Shown piece after piece: positions 50,774 to 62,021 of a DNA stretch of 64,000 nucleotides. Made by a program: the position numbers and the translations under genes. Location of the stretch: assembly GCA_947471745.1 (NCBI GenBank), contig CANJKZ010000142.1:806001-870000 (forward strand). The letters are read 5' to 3'. The stretch's first letter is position 1; every line of letters starts with the position of its first letter. Source of the DNA: Closterium sp. Naga37s-1 (taxonomy: Eukaryota > Streptophyta > Zygnematophyceae > Desmidiales > Closteriaceae). The notes under the pieces were generated by a model. That model saw nothing but the letters and a program-made list of their open reading frames with translations, searched no databases and was not told the origin of the DNA.

Positions 50774-53700
50774 ATGGCTAGTCCCACTGTTCTTACCTTT
50801 GATGCTGAGTTTCGTGCTGTTGACTTCGAGGTTTGGGTAGACGACCTACAGCTGTTTCTCCAGTGCGACTCCAAGGACGGAGTCTCCCTGTTCGATCACA
50901 CGTCCGGTGTCTCTCCTGCGCCTGCTGCCACTGCTGACAGTACGGTTCGCTCGCAGTGGACTACTCGTAACGCTGTTGCTCGTCTTGCTGTTCGTAGTCA
51001 CCTGCCGTCTGCTGAGCGCGCGCACTTTGGCCAGTACAAGACTGCGAAGTCTTTGTATGACGCTGTTGTCGCGCGCTACTCCTTCCCTGCCACTGCTGCC
51101 CTCAGCCACCTCATGCTGCCATACCTGTTCCCTGACCTTGCTGCCTTTGCCACAGTCGCTGACCTCATTACTCACCTCCGCACTAGTGACACCCGCTACC
51201 GCGCTGCGCTTCCTACTGAGTTCTGTGCCAAGAACCCCCCCCCCATGTACATCACTCTCTACTACCTAGTCACCCGTCTCCCTGACTCCCTCTCTTCAGT
51301 CAGGGACCACTTTCTCTCCCTTTGCCCCACTGAGCTCACCGTCGACCTGCTTGAGGAGCGCCTTACTGCAGCTGAGAAGAGTATTGTTGCTGTAGGTGCT
51401 TCTCGCGGCGACCCTCGCGCCCCTTTCTTTGAGGGGTGCTCCCCCGTCCCCCTTCTCCCCTCTGTTGCTTCTGCTGCTGCTGTCGACCTCGTTGGCACTG
51501 AGGAGGTCGGGGCTGCGTCTGCTCCTAGTGGGAGGCGCCGCAACAGCAAGGGCAAAGGGGGCAGGGGTGGTGGAGGGGACGGAGGGGGCGGCGGTGGAGG
51601 CGGTGGAGGGGGCGGAGGGGGTGGCGGGGGCGGTGGGGGTGGTGGCGGGAGTGGGGGCGGCAGTGGAGGTAGTAGGCAGCGGCAGCGGCGGTGGTGGTGC
51701 TGGCCGAGGTGGTACCGCACCGCGTGGAGGCTTTGGCGGTAGCCAGCGCCAGCAGCAGCCGCGTTTCCGTGAGACCCTTTCGCCCCAGCAGCTTCGTGAG
51801 TGGTACGCTGGGCGTGGGAGGGCTGGGGGTGTTGGTCCCAGCACTTACGTTCTTCGCACAGGCGGGCGCGGTGGAGAGACGTGCGGACTGCCGCACACTT
51901 CGCAGCGCTGCTTCGGTCGCCTGACTGACGCCTGGCGTGCGCAGTTTCCTGACGGCGCTGAGCTCCCCCGCTGGGGTGATCTGCTGAAGCAGAATGTTGC
52001 TATCTTTGATCTTGATTTCGATGCTATCCTTGCTGCCATGTATGCTGTGACTGATAGTGCTGAGGGTGACTGTTACCTGTGTGTTCCGCCCGACCCGTGC
52101 ATTGAGGCTGCTGCTCCAGGTGCTAGTGAGTCTGCTGCTCCAGGTGCTGGTGAGTCTGCTCTCTCTGGTACTGCACCTACTGAGGCCTTGCACACCTTCA
52201 CACTTGACTCAGGTGCTTCGCGCTCCTTCTTTCGTGACAGCACCACACTCACGCCGCTCAGTCGGCCGGTTGCAACCTCCCTGGCTGACCCCTCTGGGGG
52301 CCCAGTCCTTGCGCACTCCTCCACGGTTCTACCGTGTCCTGCGGCCCCGTCGGGCTTACTGTCGGGACTCCACCTCCCCTCGTTCTCTACGAACTTGGTG
52401 AGTGGAGCTGACCTCCAGGACGTGTGGGTTGACCAGTTCACCCCGGGAGGTCAGCGTGTGACCCACTGTACTTGCTCTCGGACGGGCCGCCACCTGGCCA
52501 CGTTCACCCGTCGGCCTGGGTCGAGCCTCTACACACTGACTACTGTGTCTCCTCCTGTCACTGCGTCTGGTCAGGTAGCCGCGTCTGGTCAGGTGTTTGC
52601 TGCTCCTGCCCCCTGCTCGTGTCGACCTCTGTCACACGAGACTCTTCTTTGGCACCACCGCCTTGGTCACCCCTCCCTGCCTCGTCTCCGAGGTATGGCC
52701 ACCCGTGTCCTTGTCTCAGGTCTCCCCCCGTCCCTCCCTCCCCTTCCTCCGGGGCCTGCCCCCACCTGTGTTCCTTGTGTTGAGGACCGGCAGTGCGCCG
52801 CCCCTCACTCCTCTGCGTTTCCTCCGACAGAGGCTCCTCTGCAGACTCTCCACATGGACGTGTGGGGCCCAGCCCGCGTCCGTGGACAGGGTCACGAGCA
52901 TTACTTCCTGCTGGTCGTTGACGACTACTCGCGCTACACCACAGTCTTCCCCTTGCGCCGCAAGGGTGAGGTCTCTGAGGTGTTGATCGACTGGATCCGC
53001 GCTGCTCGTCACCAGCTCTGAGAGAGTTTCGGCTCGGACTTTCCTGTTCTGCGTCTGCACTCAATCAGAGGTGGTGAGTTTTCCTCCGACCTTCTGAGGG
53101 CTTTCTGTCGAGCGGAGGGCATCCGCCAGACGTTCACGCTTCCGGCCTCCCCACAGCAAAATGGGATTGCTGAGCGCCGCATTGGCATGGTCATGGACGT
53201 TGCTCGCACGTCCATGATCCATGCGGCTGCTCCCCATTTTCTATGGCCGTTCGCTGTTCAGTACGCTGCGCATCAGATCAACCTTCAGCCTCGTGTCTCC
53301 TTGCCGGAGACCATACCTTCTCTGCGGTGGACGGGGGAGGTTGGTGATGCGTCTGTGTACCGTGTCTGGGGATCTCGAGCTTTTGTCCGCGATACTACAG
53401 CGGACAAGCTGTCCTCTCGTGGTGTTCCCTGCGTTTTCCTTGGCTTCCCCCCTGACGCACCTGGGTGGCAGTTTTACCACCCCACCTCGCGCCGTGTTGT
53501 GTCCTCTCAGGACGTCACGTTTGACGAGTCGGTCTCCTACTACCGTCTCTTTCCCTACCGCACTGCCCCTCTCCCCCCCCCGCCGCTCTTCCTAGCACCA
53601 GGTACTCCTCCGGTAGATCCCCTCCCCCCTCAGGGTCCTGCCCCTTCAGGTGTGTCCCAGGTAGACCCTGTCGAGCCGGTCGAGGTAGCTGTTGACTCTG

Positions 53701-54189
53701 GTGCTGCTAGGGGTGCTGAGCCTGCGGGTGCGGGGCCTGGGGGTGCTGAGCCTGGGGTTGCTGAGTCTGGGGATGCGGAGCCTGGGGGTGCGGAGCCTGG
53801 GGGTGCGGAGCCTGGGGGTGCTGAGCCTGGGGGTGCTAAGCCTGAGCGTGCTGTGTCTGGGGGTGCTGAGCCTGAGCGTGCTGTGTCTGGAGGTCCTTCG
53901 GGTGTCTCGTCTCGGCGGGAGCCCCTCTCTCCACAGCACCTGCGTGAGTGGTAGCCTTGCTGCTGGTGCAGGAGCTACTGGAGCAGCTGGAGGTCCTGCT
54001 GGTGCTATAGCTGCTGGAGCCGCTGGTTCTAGAGGTGCTCGTACTGGAGGTACTGGTGCTGCTGGAGGTGCTACTGGAGCCACTGGAGGTGCTGCTGGTG
54101 CTGGAGCTGCTGGAGCAGCTGGAGGTACTGCTGGTGCTGGAGTTGCTGGAGCCGCTGGTCCTGGAGGTGCTCATGCTGGAGGTCCTGCC
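50774..54189 (+). pseudogene. I-g gag-protease-integrase, multiply broken
   Basis: Gag begins MASPTVLTFDAEFRAVDFEV and follows I-d closely through IFEGC-like sequence and a poly-Gly run. A frame change near 51665-51690 ends that frame at 51742. The rest continues in the frame seen from 51396. The zinc knuckle has lost its first Cys (Ser instead). The protease is TLDSGASRSFF. In integrase a TGA (53019-53021) replaces an Arg codon, and the second catalytic Asp of LHSDRGG is Ile (53064-53066). A TAG at 53952-53954 falls in LREWY. Further linker follows in another frame up to the C1 insertion. Confidence 0.9.
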
Positions 54190-55402
54190 TGCGGAGATAA
54201 CTACTACAACGGGAGCTAGACTACGGGCTAGGCACGGGTGCTCGTGTGATCTCTGGGTTCGTTGGTCCTTAGTCGTTTTCCTAGTGCACACACTGCTTGC
54301 TTGTTCACGGGGCAAGTTGGCAAGAGTTTTACTAGAGAAAGGTGACAACAATGATACAATCAGGTTGGCAAGACAAGACTACATCAGAGCTAGCATTCAG
54401 GTCGGTCGACTGCCAGCGCAGCATGGTCGACCGCGTTCCAGCACGACTTGGTCGGCCGCGTTCCAGCAGTGCAAAGTTGACGGCGTGCCAACGCTGCAGG
54501 TCGACGGCGTGCCAGCGTTGCTCCCGCAGAACAGCAGCGCACCAGCTTCGCAGGTGCTCGCAGATGATTGGCATGCTGAGCCTCGTCACCTGCACAACGC
54601 ACACACCAAGTCATCCTCGTGCTGACGACTCCACCTGATCCGCCACGTCGACCTCGGGATACCACCACCGAGGTCAGTCTCGCCAACATCGCCTGGGCGA
54701 CCGTCGCACTCTTCCGCAGAACCTCGTCACCCAGGTAACCTGGTCGACCGGGCAACCACGTCGACCAGGTGCTCCTGTATGTGCCCGTCGACCTCCCAAG
54801 TCGACGGCCACCTCCAGTCGACCTCACCAGGTCGACCACACCCCTGGTCGACCAGCTCCAGGTCGACGTCACTCCTGGTCGACCAGCTCAACGTCGACCA
54901 GCACAGTCGTCAGCCGACCACCCAAGTCGGCTACCCGAAGTCGGCTTCACCAAGTCGACGCCCTCCGCAGGTCGACTTCCCAGGTCGACCTCCCTGAAGT
55001 CGGCGCCAACTTCCGGGCCGACCTCTTGAAGTCGGCGACCTCCCAAGTCGGCGACCTCCCAAGTCGGCGACCTCCCAAGTCGGCGACCTCCCAAGTCGGC
55101 GACCTCCCAAGTCGGCGACCTTGCAAGTCGGCGACCTTGCAAGTCGGCGACCTTGCAAGTCGGTGACCTTGCAAGTCGGTGACCTTGCAAGTCGGCGCCG
55201 ACTTCCAGGTCGACGTGCCACATCGCCGACCACCAGTTGAAGTCGGCCGCCGGCTTCCCAAGTCGGCGACATTGCAGTGGCCCCGTGCAAGTCGACCAAC
55301 CCCGTCGACCACTGCTGCAAGTCGGCTATACCTCCCGTACACCCAACCACGAAGTCGGCTCCGCCCAAGCGAGGACGGGGCCAACAACAACTCCCGTTGA
55401 CA
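54190..55402 (-). repeat. 3' LTR of C1
   Basis: On the plus strand it starts TGCGGAGATAAC and ends CCCGTTGACA. It contains many GTCGAC palindromes (54700-54980) and ten units of a 16-bp repeat AAGTCGGCGACC(TCCC/TTGC) (about 55028-55188). Confidence 0.95.
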
Positions 55403-55530
55403 CTCCCCTGCCGCGTTCACGCTTGGGCCCCCAGCCCACACGACATCACTGCTCGGAGAATAGCTCGTCGACGTGCACCCAACACACAGCACGTCGTCCA
55501 CCGCACCAGCCATGCAAGAGGGCATGGCAC

Positions 55531-58500
55531 CTACTGCTGCACGTCGTCATCTTCGTCGCCCACGTCGGCCAAGCGCACCTGGCCGATGGCGACGGAGCAC
55601 CGGTTGAAGGCCGGATAGTGCAGCGCCTTCGTCAGGAAGTCGGCCGGCTGCTCGGTGGCCGGGATGTACCTCAACGAGAACTTCCCGCGCCTCACCATGT
55701 GTTGCAGCCAGGCCTGTCGTCGCTCCATGTGCTCGAGGTTGCCCGTCAACCCCATGCCCTCAGCGACAGTGATGGCCGACTTGTTGTCCACCCGGAGGAC
55801 AGTTGGCTTCCCGGCATCCAGCTGCCGGAACTCTGCAAGGAGGAAGCGAAGTCGGCGTCCCTCCTTGCCGGCTTCGGTGGCTGCCACGTACTCCGACTCG
55901 GTCGACGACAAGGTCGCGCACTTAATGCGCTGGCTCGACCAGGAGACTGCAGCCCCTCCATAGACGAACACGTAGCCTCCCGTGCTCGATCTGCTCTGCT
56001 TGTCACCGGCGTCGTCGGCGTCCACGTAGCCGACCAGCTCCAGCGACTCAGGTCCACCGCCGAACTCCAGGGCGGTGTCACGTGTGTTGGCGAGGTAGAC
56101 GAGGCAGCGGTCGACCTCGCGCCAGTGCTGGTCGCTCCTCACCGTGAGGCCGCTCCCCAGCTTGCTGCATGCGAAGGCGATGTCCGGCCTCGTCGTCGTC
56201 GCCGCGAACTGCAACGAGCCGACCTTCTGCCGGTACTCCTCCTCCTGTCGCTCCTGTGCCTCCTCGTCATCGAAGGTGAGCTCGGCGTAGGCATCGACCG
56301 AGACCAGCGTCTTCGGGGTGCGCTCGGTCTGCTCCTCGTCGATGAAGCGCCTACGCAGCTTGTCGGCGTAGCCCTGCTGGTGCAGCCACAGCTTCCCCAC
56401 CGACCTGTCGCGGACGATCTCCAGCCCGAGGTACTTCTGCACCGGCGAGATCTCACGAAGCTCGAAGGCGGACTCCAGCAGCTCCTTCAACTCCTTCAGC
56501 ATCTCGGTGCTGCTGCTGGCGGCGAGCAGGTCGTCGACGTAGACCAACACCCAGCAGGCCACTCCGTCGTCGCCGACCTTGAAGTACAGAGCCTCGTCGA
56601 CCTGGCTCTTCTTCCACCCGGCGCCGACCAGCACGTCTTTGAGCGCCAAATACCACAGCAGCGGCGACTACTTCAGCCCGTACAAGCTCTTCAGCAGCTT
56701 GCACACCCGGCCGGTTCCGTCGTTGAAGTAGTCCGGCTGGGACATGTAGAGCACCCGGTCGAGCTTGCTCTGCAGGAAGGCGTTCTTCATGTCGAGCTGC
56801 ATCAGGTTGAGGTTGAGGACGGCGACGATGCTGAGGAAGATCCTCAGAGTGACGTAGCTCCCCACCGGCGCGAACGTCTCGTCGTAGTCGGCGCCGTACA
56901 CCTGGGTGAAGCCCTTCACGACTAGCCTCGCCTTCTCGCGCTCGACGGTGTCGTCGACGTGGTACTTCGTCGTCAACGCCCACCGGTTCTTCATGATGTT
57001 CACTCCCGGCGGGCGTTCGACCAGCTCCCAAGTGCCCATATTGATGAGGCTACGGATCTCCTCCTCCATGGCGGCCTTCACCGCCGGGCCCTTCCAGCTC
57101 GCCAACGCCTCCTTCACCGTCATCGTCGAGATGTCCCAACGGTGCTCAGGGTCGGCATGTAAGTAGGGGTCAAGCTCCGGAAACTCCTCATCCTCCTCGG
57201 CGTCGTCATACGCCAGGTCGTCGTCGTCCACGTTGTACACCGTGGTGAAGGCAGCGGGGACGAAGAAGTCGGGCGGTCTCCGAAGTCGGCCTGACTTCCG
57301 GGGTTCAGGCCGAACCTCCACCACGTCACTCTTGGTGGACTCACCTTCGTCGTCGTCTTCACTGCCCTCGTCGTCCTGCTGCACCTCGGTCGACTTCCTG
57401 GCCGACCTTTCCCCTGTGGTCGACTTCCCTGTCGACTATCTGGTTGCCGACTGCTCCGTGATCGGCTTCACTGCTGCCTGCTCCCCTGTCGGCTGCTTCT
57501 CCTCGACTTGCTTCTCCCCCATCAACGTCGGCTTCACTCCCACGTCGACTTGCCGCTCGTCACGTCGGCCACCGGCAATGCCCTTGGTCGGCGCCGAAGG
57601 AGACGTCCCACTACTCCCCTCATCGCCGGAGGCCGACACCGAGGTCAGCCCGCGCAGGTCGGCCAGGAGGGGAGAGGCAGGAGAGGGAGGGGAAGGAGGA
57701 CGGACGTCCTTGTCGTCCTGAGCAGCAAGCCCACCGACCTCGGCGAGCAGGGGTAGCGTCGCCGTTGAGGTGTCGGTCGGCGGGGTGGTCGGTGTCCGTC
57801 CTGACACCGGCCCGTACTCCGACTTCCACACTTCCAGCGAAAGGTCCTCGTAGAACACCACGTCCGACGTGGTGACCACCCGGTTGGCGTCGATCTCGAG
57901 GAGCTCCCAGCCCTTGCTCTCCGCCGACACACCAAGGTGAAGGCCCCACCTGGCCTTCGGCTTCAGCTTTCCGCCACGCTGCTGCTCGGGGACCAGGAAA
58001 TGTGCCATGCAGCCCCACACCCGCGCCAGCGACAAGTCGGGCTTCGTCCCCGTGAGCAGCTGGTACGGCGTCGTCCCCGGCGGCAGCGTCGACCTCTCAA
58101 GGCAGTTGCGGACCCAGACGGCCTGCCGCAGAGCGAGGTGCCACCAGTGGTGCTGCACGCCCATGTGCAACAGCATCGTCCGCACCGACTCCACCACCGT
58201 CCTCATCTCCCGCTCCGCCATGCCGTTCTGCTGCGAGGTGTACGGGCAGGTAAGGTCGTGGACGATCCCCTTTCCGTCCACGAAGTCGGTGAACTTCTTC
58301 CCGAGGAACTCCCCTCCTCGGTCGGAGCGAAGCATCAGCACCGACTTCGTCGTCTGCCTCTCCACCAACACCAGCCACTTCTGGAACTCCAACAGCACAT
58401 CCGACTTCTTGGCGACCGGCCTCACCCACACGAAGCGGGTCTTGCGGTCCTTGAGCAGCAAAAAGTGCAAGCTGCCGTCCTTGGCAGCCACGCAGAACGG

Positions 58501-60681
58501 CCCGCACAGGTCGATGTGCACGACAGCCAGCACGTCGTCGGCGTCGGAGCCTTGGTCGGGGAAGGTGTGCCACGCCAGCTTCCCGCCGACGCACGAGACA
58601 CATGGTGAGTCGGCGCCCGTCGCCGACTTGAGGTCCAGTCCACTGGCGACCTCGTGCTTCGCCGAGCTCCGTATGGTGTCCATGCCGACATGTGCAAGCC
58701 TCGCATGCATCCTGTCCGGCGTCGACTTCGTCTTCGAGACGATCGCCCGCAGGGCCACAACCTCCGCCGTGGGCGACGTCGACCTCGTTGAGCAGGGACG
58801 CAGGTCGGTGCAGAGGACACGCCCGGAGTACGTCGCCCGACCGAGCACCTCTCCCGCTGCCGAGACGAGCAGCATCCCGTCGCCGTCCTCCTGCAGCTTC
58901 ACGCCGTGCTCCTTTAGTTGGCCGGACGACAGCAGGTTGGCCCGCACACCCGGGACGTACAGCACGTCGGGGATGAGCACCTGCTTCCTGGCCTCCCCTT
59001 GCAGGGCGACGGTGCCGCGGCCGTGGACGTCCTGCAGCGCCCCATTGAAGCCGCGCACGTGCTTGATGGAGCCGCTCAGCTGCATGTCGACGAAGACTTC
59101 CTTCGTCCCCATCAGGTGGTGGGAGCAGCCCCTGTCGAGCAGGACCACCGCCGGGTTCGTCTGCACAGCTGCCGCCACCGCCTGGAAGTCCTCCCCGGCC
59201 TCTGTCGCCAGTGAGACGGTCGGCTCCACGACGCCGACCAGCGAGCACGACGCCGTCTTATCGTCCCGCCCCTTGCCGCCAGCAGAGGAGTCGGCGTCCT
59301 TCGCCGAGGTCGACGCCGTCGACTGCTTCTCCTTGCGCGGCTTGTTTCCTCCTCGACGAGGACGACGACTGCCAGACCTCCCGCGGCCTCCCTTGGCGTC
59401 GTCGTCGTCGGAGTCACTACGGTCGGGGCACTCGAAGGAGAGGTGGTCGGGGTCGCCGCACAGCCAGCACTCCCGACGTCGACCTCCTCCTCCTCGACCG
59501 CTGTCCTTGGTCGACTTCTTCTTGTCGACTTCCCTGGCCGGCTTCCAGCCACTGCTACCACCGCTGCCAGACGGTCCACGCTGCCCCGGTCGACCTCCTT
59601 GCTTCGCCGGGGCGACAAAGTTCGCCTGCGCCAAGAGCTCCTGGGACCGCTCTGCCTCCTGCATCGCCTCGTCCTGCAGGATGTACGAGGTCAAGTTGTC
59701 CTCGTTGAGCGTCGTCCTTGTGCTCGGCGCCATCGACAGCCGCTTCAGGAGGTTGTAGGTGCTCGAGAGTCCCTGCATGACGTGGGTGACGTACGACGCC
59801 GTCGAGTACTGCGCACCGGCCATCCTTATGGTGGCGAGAATTCGCCGGGCTCGGTTGCAGTAGTCGGTCGCCGTCTCCTCGACGCCCATACGCAGGTGCG
59901 TCAGCTGCCCCTCCAGCTGGGCGATGAACAAGTCGTCGGTGACTTGGTAGGTCGACTCAATGAAGTGCCACGCCCGGTGGCCGGCGTCGAGGTACTCTCG
60001 GCACCACTTCAGGGCGATCTGCACGCCTGGCGAGCAGCACCGCGAGATGACCGTGAAGGTCAACAGCTGCACGGCGCGGAACTCCGCTCGTAAGTCGGCG
60101 TGGTGCTCCTCCGGCGTCGCCACGGTCCCTCGGGCGAAGCCGATCAGCCCGGCCATCTCCAGCTGGGGCTCGATGGCTTCCTTCCAGGTGAGAATGTCTG
60201 GTCGACCAACGAGCGGTGGGGTGACCAAGATCCTGCCCGGCGTAAACTTGAAGTAGCCGTAGCTCGGTGCAATCCTGCCCGCCGTCACCTGGGTCGCCGA
60301 CATCGGCGACAATCCGCTTCGTCGACCTCCGACGTCGCCCTGCGAGGACCCTGTAGCCGCCGACAACCGCACTCCTCGCGCCTGAACGCCGCCGACTTCA
60401 TCGACGTGAATCACACCACGCTGCCTTGACGTGCCTCCCGCACTGCTGCCGACTTGACCACCACCAGCGTTGACGCCCACGTCGACGCCGCCTTCGTCGT
60501 GTACCGGTCGAGGAGAGGCAGGTCGAGAAGGGTGCTCCGTCGCCCACATGGTGCGGAGTCCAGCCTCGACGACCGCCCAAGGCAGGTCGCCATACTCGTT
60601 GGCCTCGTGCTTTCTCCTCGCGTTCTCCAGCTGTGCCTCCTGGGTGTCCACCACCGCTGCGTCACCTACGGCTCCTACCAT
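55531..60681 (-). pseudogene. C1 Gag-Pol polyprotein with two in-frame TAGs
   Basis: One frame of about 1,716 codons from the ATG at 60681. It is interrupted by TAG at 57436-57438 (linker) and 56668-56670 (the Gln of KSLYGLKQ in the Copia family). Order: Gag with LTWKEAIEPQLEMAGL and a UBN2-like body; canonical zinc knuckle C405-X2-C408-X4-H413-X4-C418; protease where Asp-Ser-Gly is D516-R-G; integrase D724, D787, E823; acidic/Pro-rich linker; RT with YVDD near 1381; RNase H with KCATLSSTESEYVAATEAGK and LRVDNKSAITVAEG. It ends VQQ then TAG. The protease change and the stops make this copy inactive. Long plus-strand frames over the same region (55237-56925, 58007-59758) are shadows. Confidence 0.92.
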
Positions 60682-60787
60682 AGTGACTACCGCACAGCTC
60701 CCGGCCTACAACAACGAATTAGGTAAGTGATGTCTACGTCGACCTGACTGAAAGGTAAGTCGTGTGCCGTCCACGCTCACCGCACCA
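60682..60787 (-). promoter_or_regulatory. C1 PBS and short leader
   Basis: Directly after the 5' LTR the element reads TGGTGCGGTGAGCGTGGACG. It starts with TGG as a PBS should, but does not match initiator tRNA-Met. The leader is only about 106 bp, with no tandem repeats, in contrast to family I. Confidence 0.6.
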
Positions 60788-62016
60788 TGCGGAGATAACT
60801 ACTACAACGGGAGCTAGACTACGGGCTAGGCACGGGTGCTCGTGTGATCTCTGGGTTCGTTGGTCCTTAGTCGTTTTCCTAGTGCACACACTGCTTGCTA
60901 GTTCACGGGGCAAGTTTGCAAGAGTTTTACTAGAGAAAGGTGACAACAATGATACAATCAGGTTGGCAAGACAAGACTACATCAGAGCTAGCATTCAGGT
61001 CGGTCGACTGCCAGCGCAGCATGGTCGACCGCGTTCCAGCACGACTTGGTCGGCCGCGTTCCAGCAGTGCAAAGTTGACGGCGTGCCAACGCTGCAGGTC
61101 GACGGTGTGCCAGCGTTGCTCCCGCAGAACAGCAGCGCACCAGCTTCGCAGGTGCTCGCAGATGATTGGCGTTCTGAGCCTCGTCACCTGCACAACGCAC
61201 ACACCAAGTCATCCTCGTGCTGACGACTCACCCTGATCTGCCACGTCGACCTCGGGATACCACCACCGAGGTCAGTCTCGCCAACATCGCCTGGGCGACC
61301 GTCGCACTCTTCCGCATAACCTCGTCACCCAGGTAACCTGGTCGACCGGGCAACCACGTCGACCAGGTGCTCCTGTATGTGCCCGTCGACCTCCCAAGTC
61401 GACGGCCACCTCCAGTCGACCTCACCAGGTCGACCACACCCCTGGTCGACCAGCTCCAGGTCGACGTCACTCCTGGTCGACCAGCTCCACGTCGACCAGC
61501 ACAGTCGTCAGCCGACCACCCAAGTCGGCTACCCGAAGTCGGCGTCACCAAGTCGACGCCCTCCGCAGGTCGACTTCCCAGGTCGACCTCCCTGAAGTCG
61601 GCGCCAACTTCCAGGCCGACCTCTTGAAGTCGGCGACCTCCCAAGTCGGCGACCTCCCAAGTCGACGACCTCCCAAGTCGGCGACCTCCCAAGTCGGCGA
61701 CCTTGCAAGTCGGCGACCTTACAAGTCGGCGACCTTGCAAGTCGGCGACCTTGCAAGTCGGCGACCTTGCAAGTCGGTGACCTTGCAAGTCGGTGACCTT
61801 GCAAGTCGGCGCCGACTTCGAGGTCGACGTGCCACATCGCCGACCACCAGTTGAAGTCGGCCGCCGGCTTCCCAAGTCGGCGGCATTGCAGTGGCCCCGT
61901 GCAAGTCGACCAACCCCGTCGACCACTGCTGCAAGTCGGCTGTACCTCCCGTACACCCAACAACGAAGTCGGCTCCGCCCAAGCGAGGACGGGGCCAACA
62001 ACAACTCCCGTTCACA
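60788..62016 (-). repeat. 5' LTR of C1
   Basis: 1,229 bp with eleven 16-bp units (about 61629-61804) where the 3' LTR has ten. The right terminus is TTCACA instead of TTGACA. Confidence 0.95.
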
Positions 62017-62021
62017 CTGCC

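Larger units (their letters stand above)
54190..62016 (-). mobile_element. Family II Copia element C1
   Basis: 7,827 bp on the minus strand, flanked by CTGCC (54185-54189 and 62017-62021). The LTRs are 1,213 bp (54190-55402) and 1,229 bp (60788-62016). The 16-bp length difference equals one unit of an internal tandem array, plus roughly 2 percent substitutions by eye. PPT GCAGGGGAG is beside the 3' LTR. The coding frame is continuous except for two TAG codons. It inserted into the Gly/Ala linker of I-g. Confidence 0.95.

Noticed and set aside
51600-51700. Programmed frameshift in I-g gag poly-Gly run
   Set aside because: I-d keeps one frame through the equivalent run. An indel in a GGC/GGG repeat is the simpler explanation.
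55237-56925. Plus-strand open frame of 562 codons
   Set aside because: It lies exactly opposite the C1 RT-RNase H coding region, is GC-driven and shows no domain. The minus-strand frame carries YVDD and RNase H motifs.
58097-59248. Minus-strand frame of 383 codons in a second frame
   Set aside because: Overlaps C1 pol in a shifted frame, Arg/Gly/Ala-rich, no motif.
58007-59758. Plus-strand open frame of 583 codons
   Set aside because: Antisense to C1 protease-integrase. It is rich in Ser/Arg/Pro as expected from reversed GC-rich codons.
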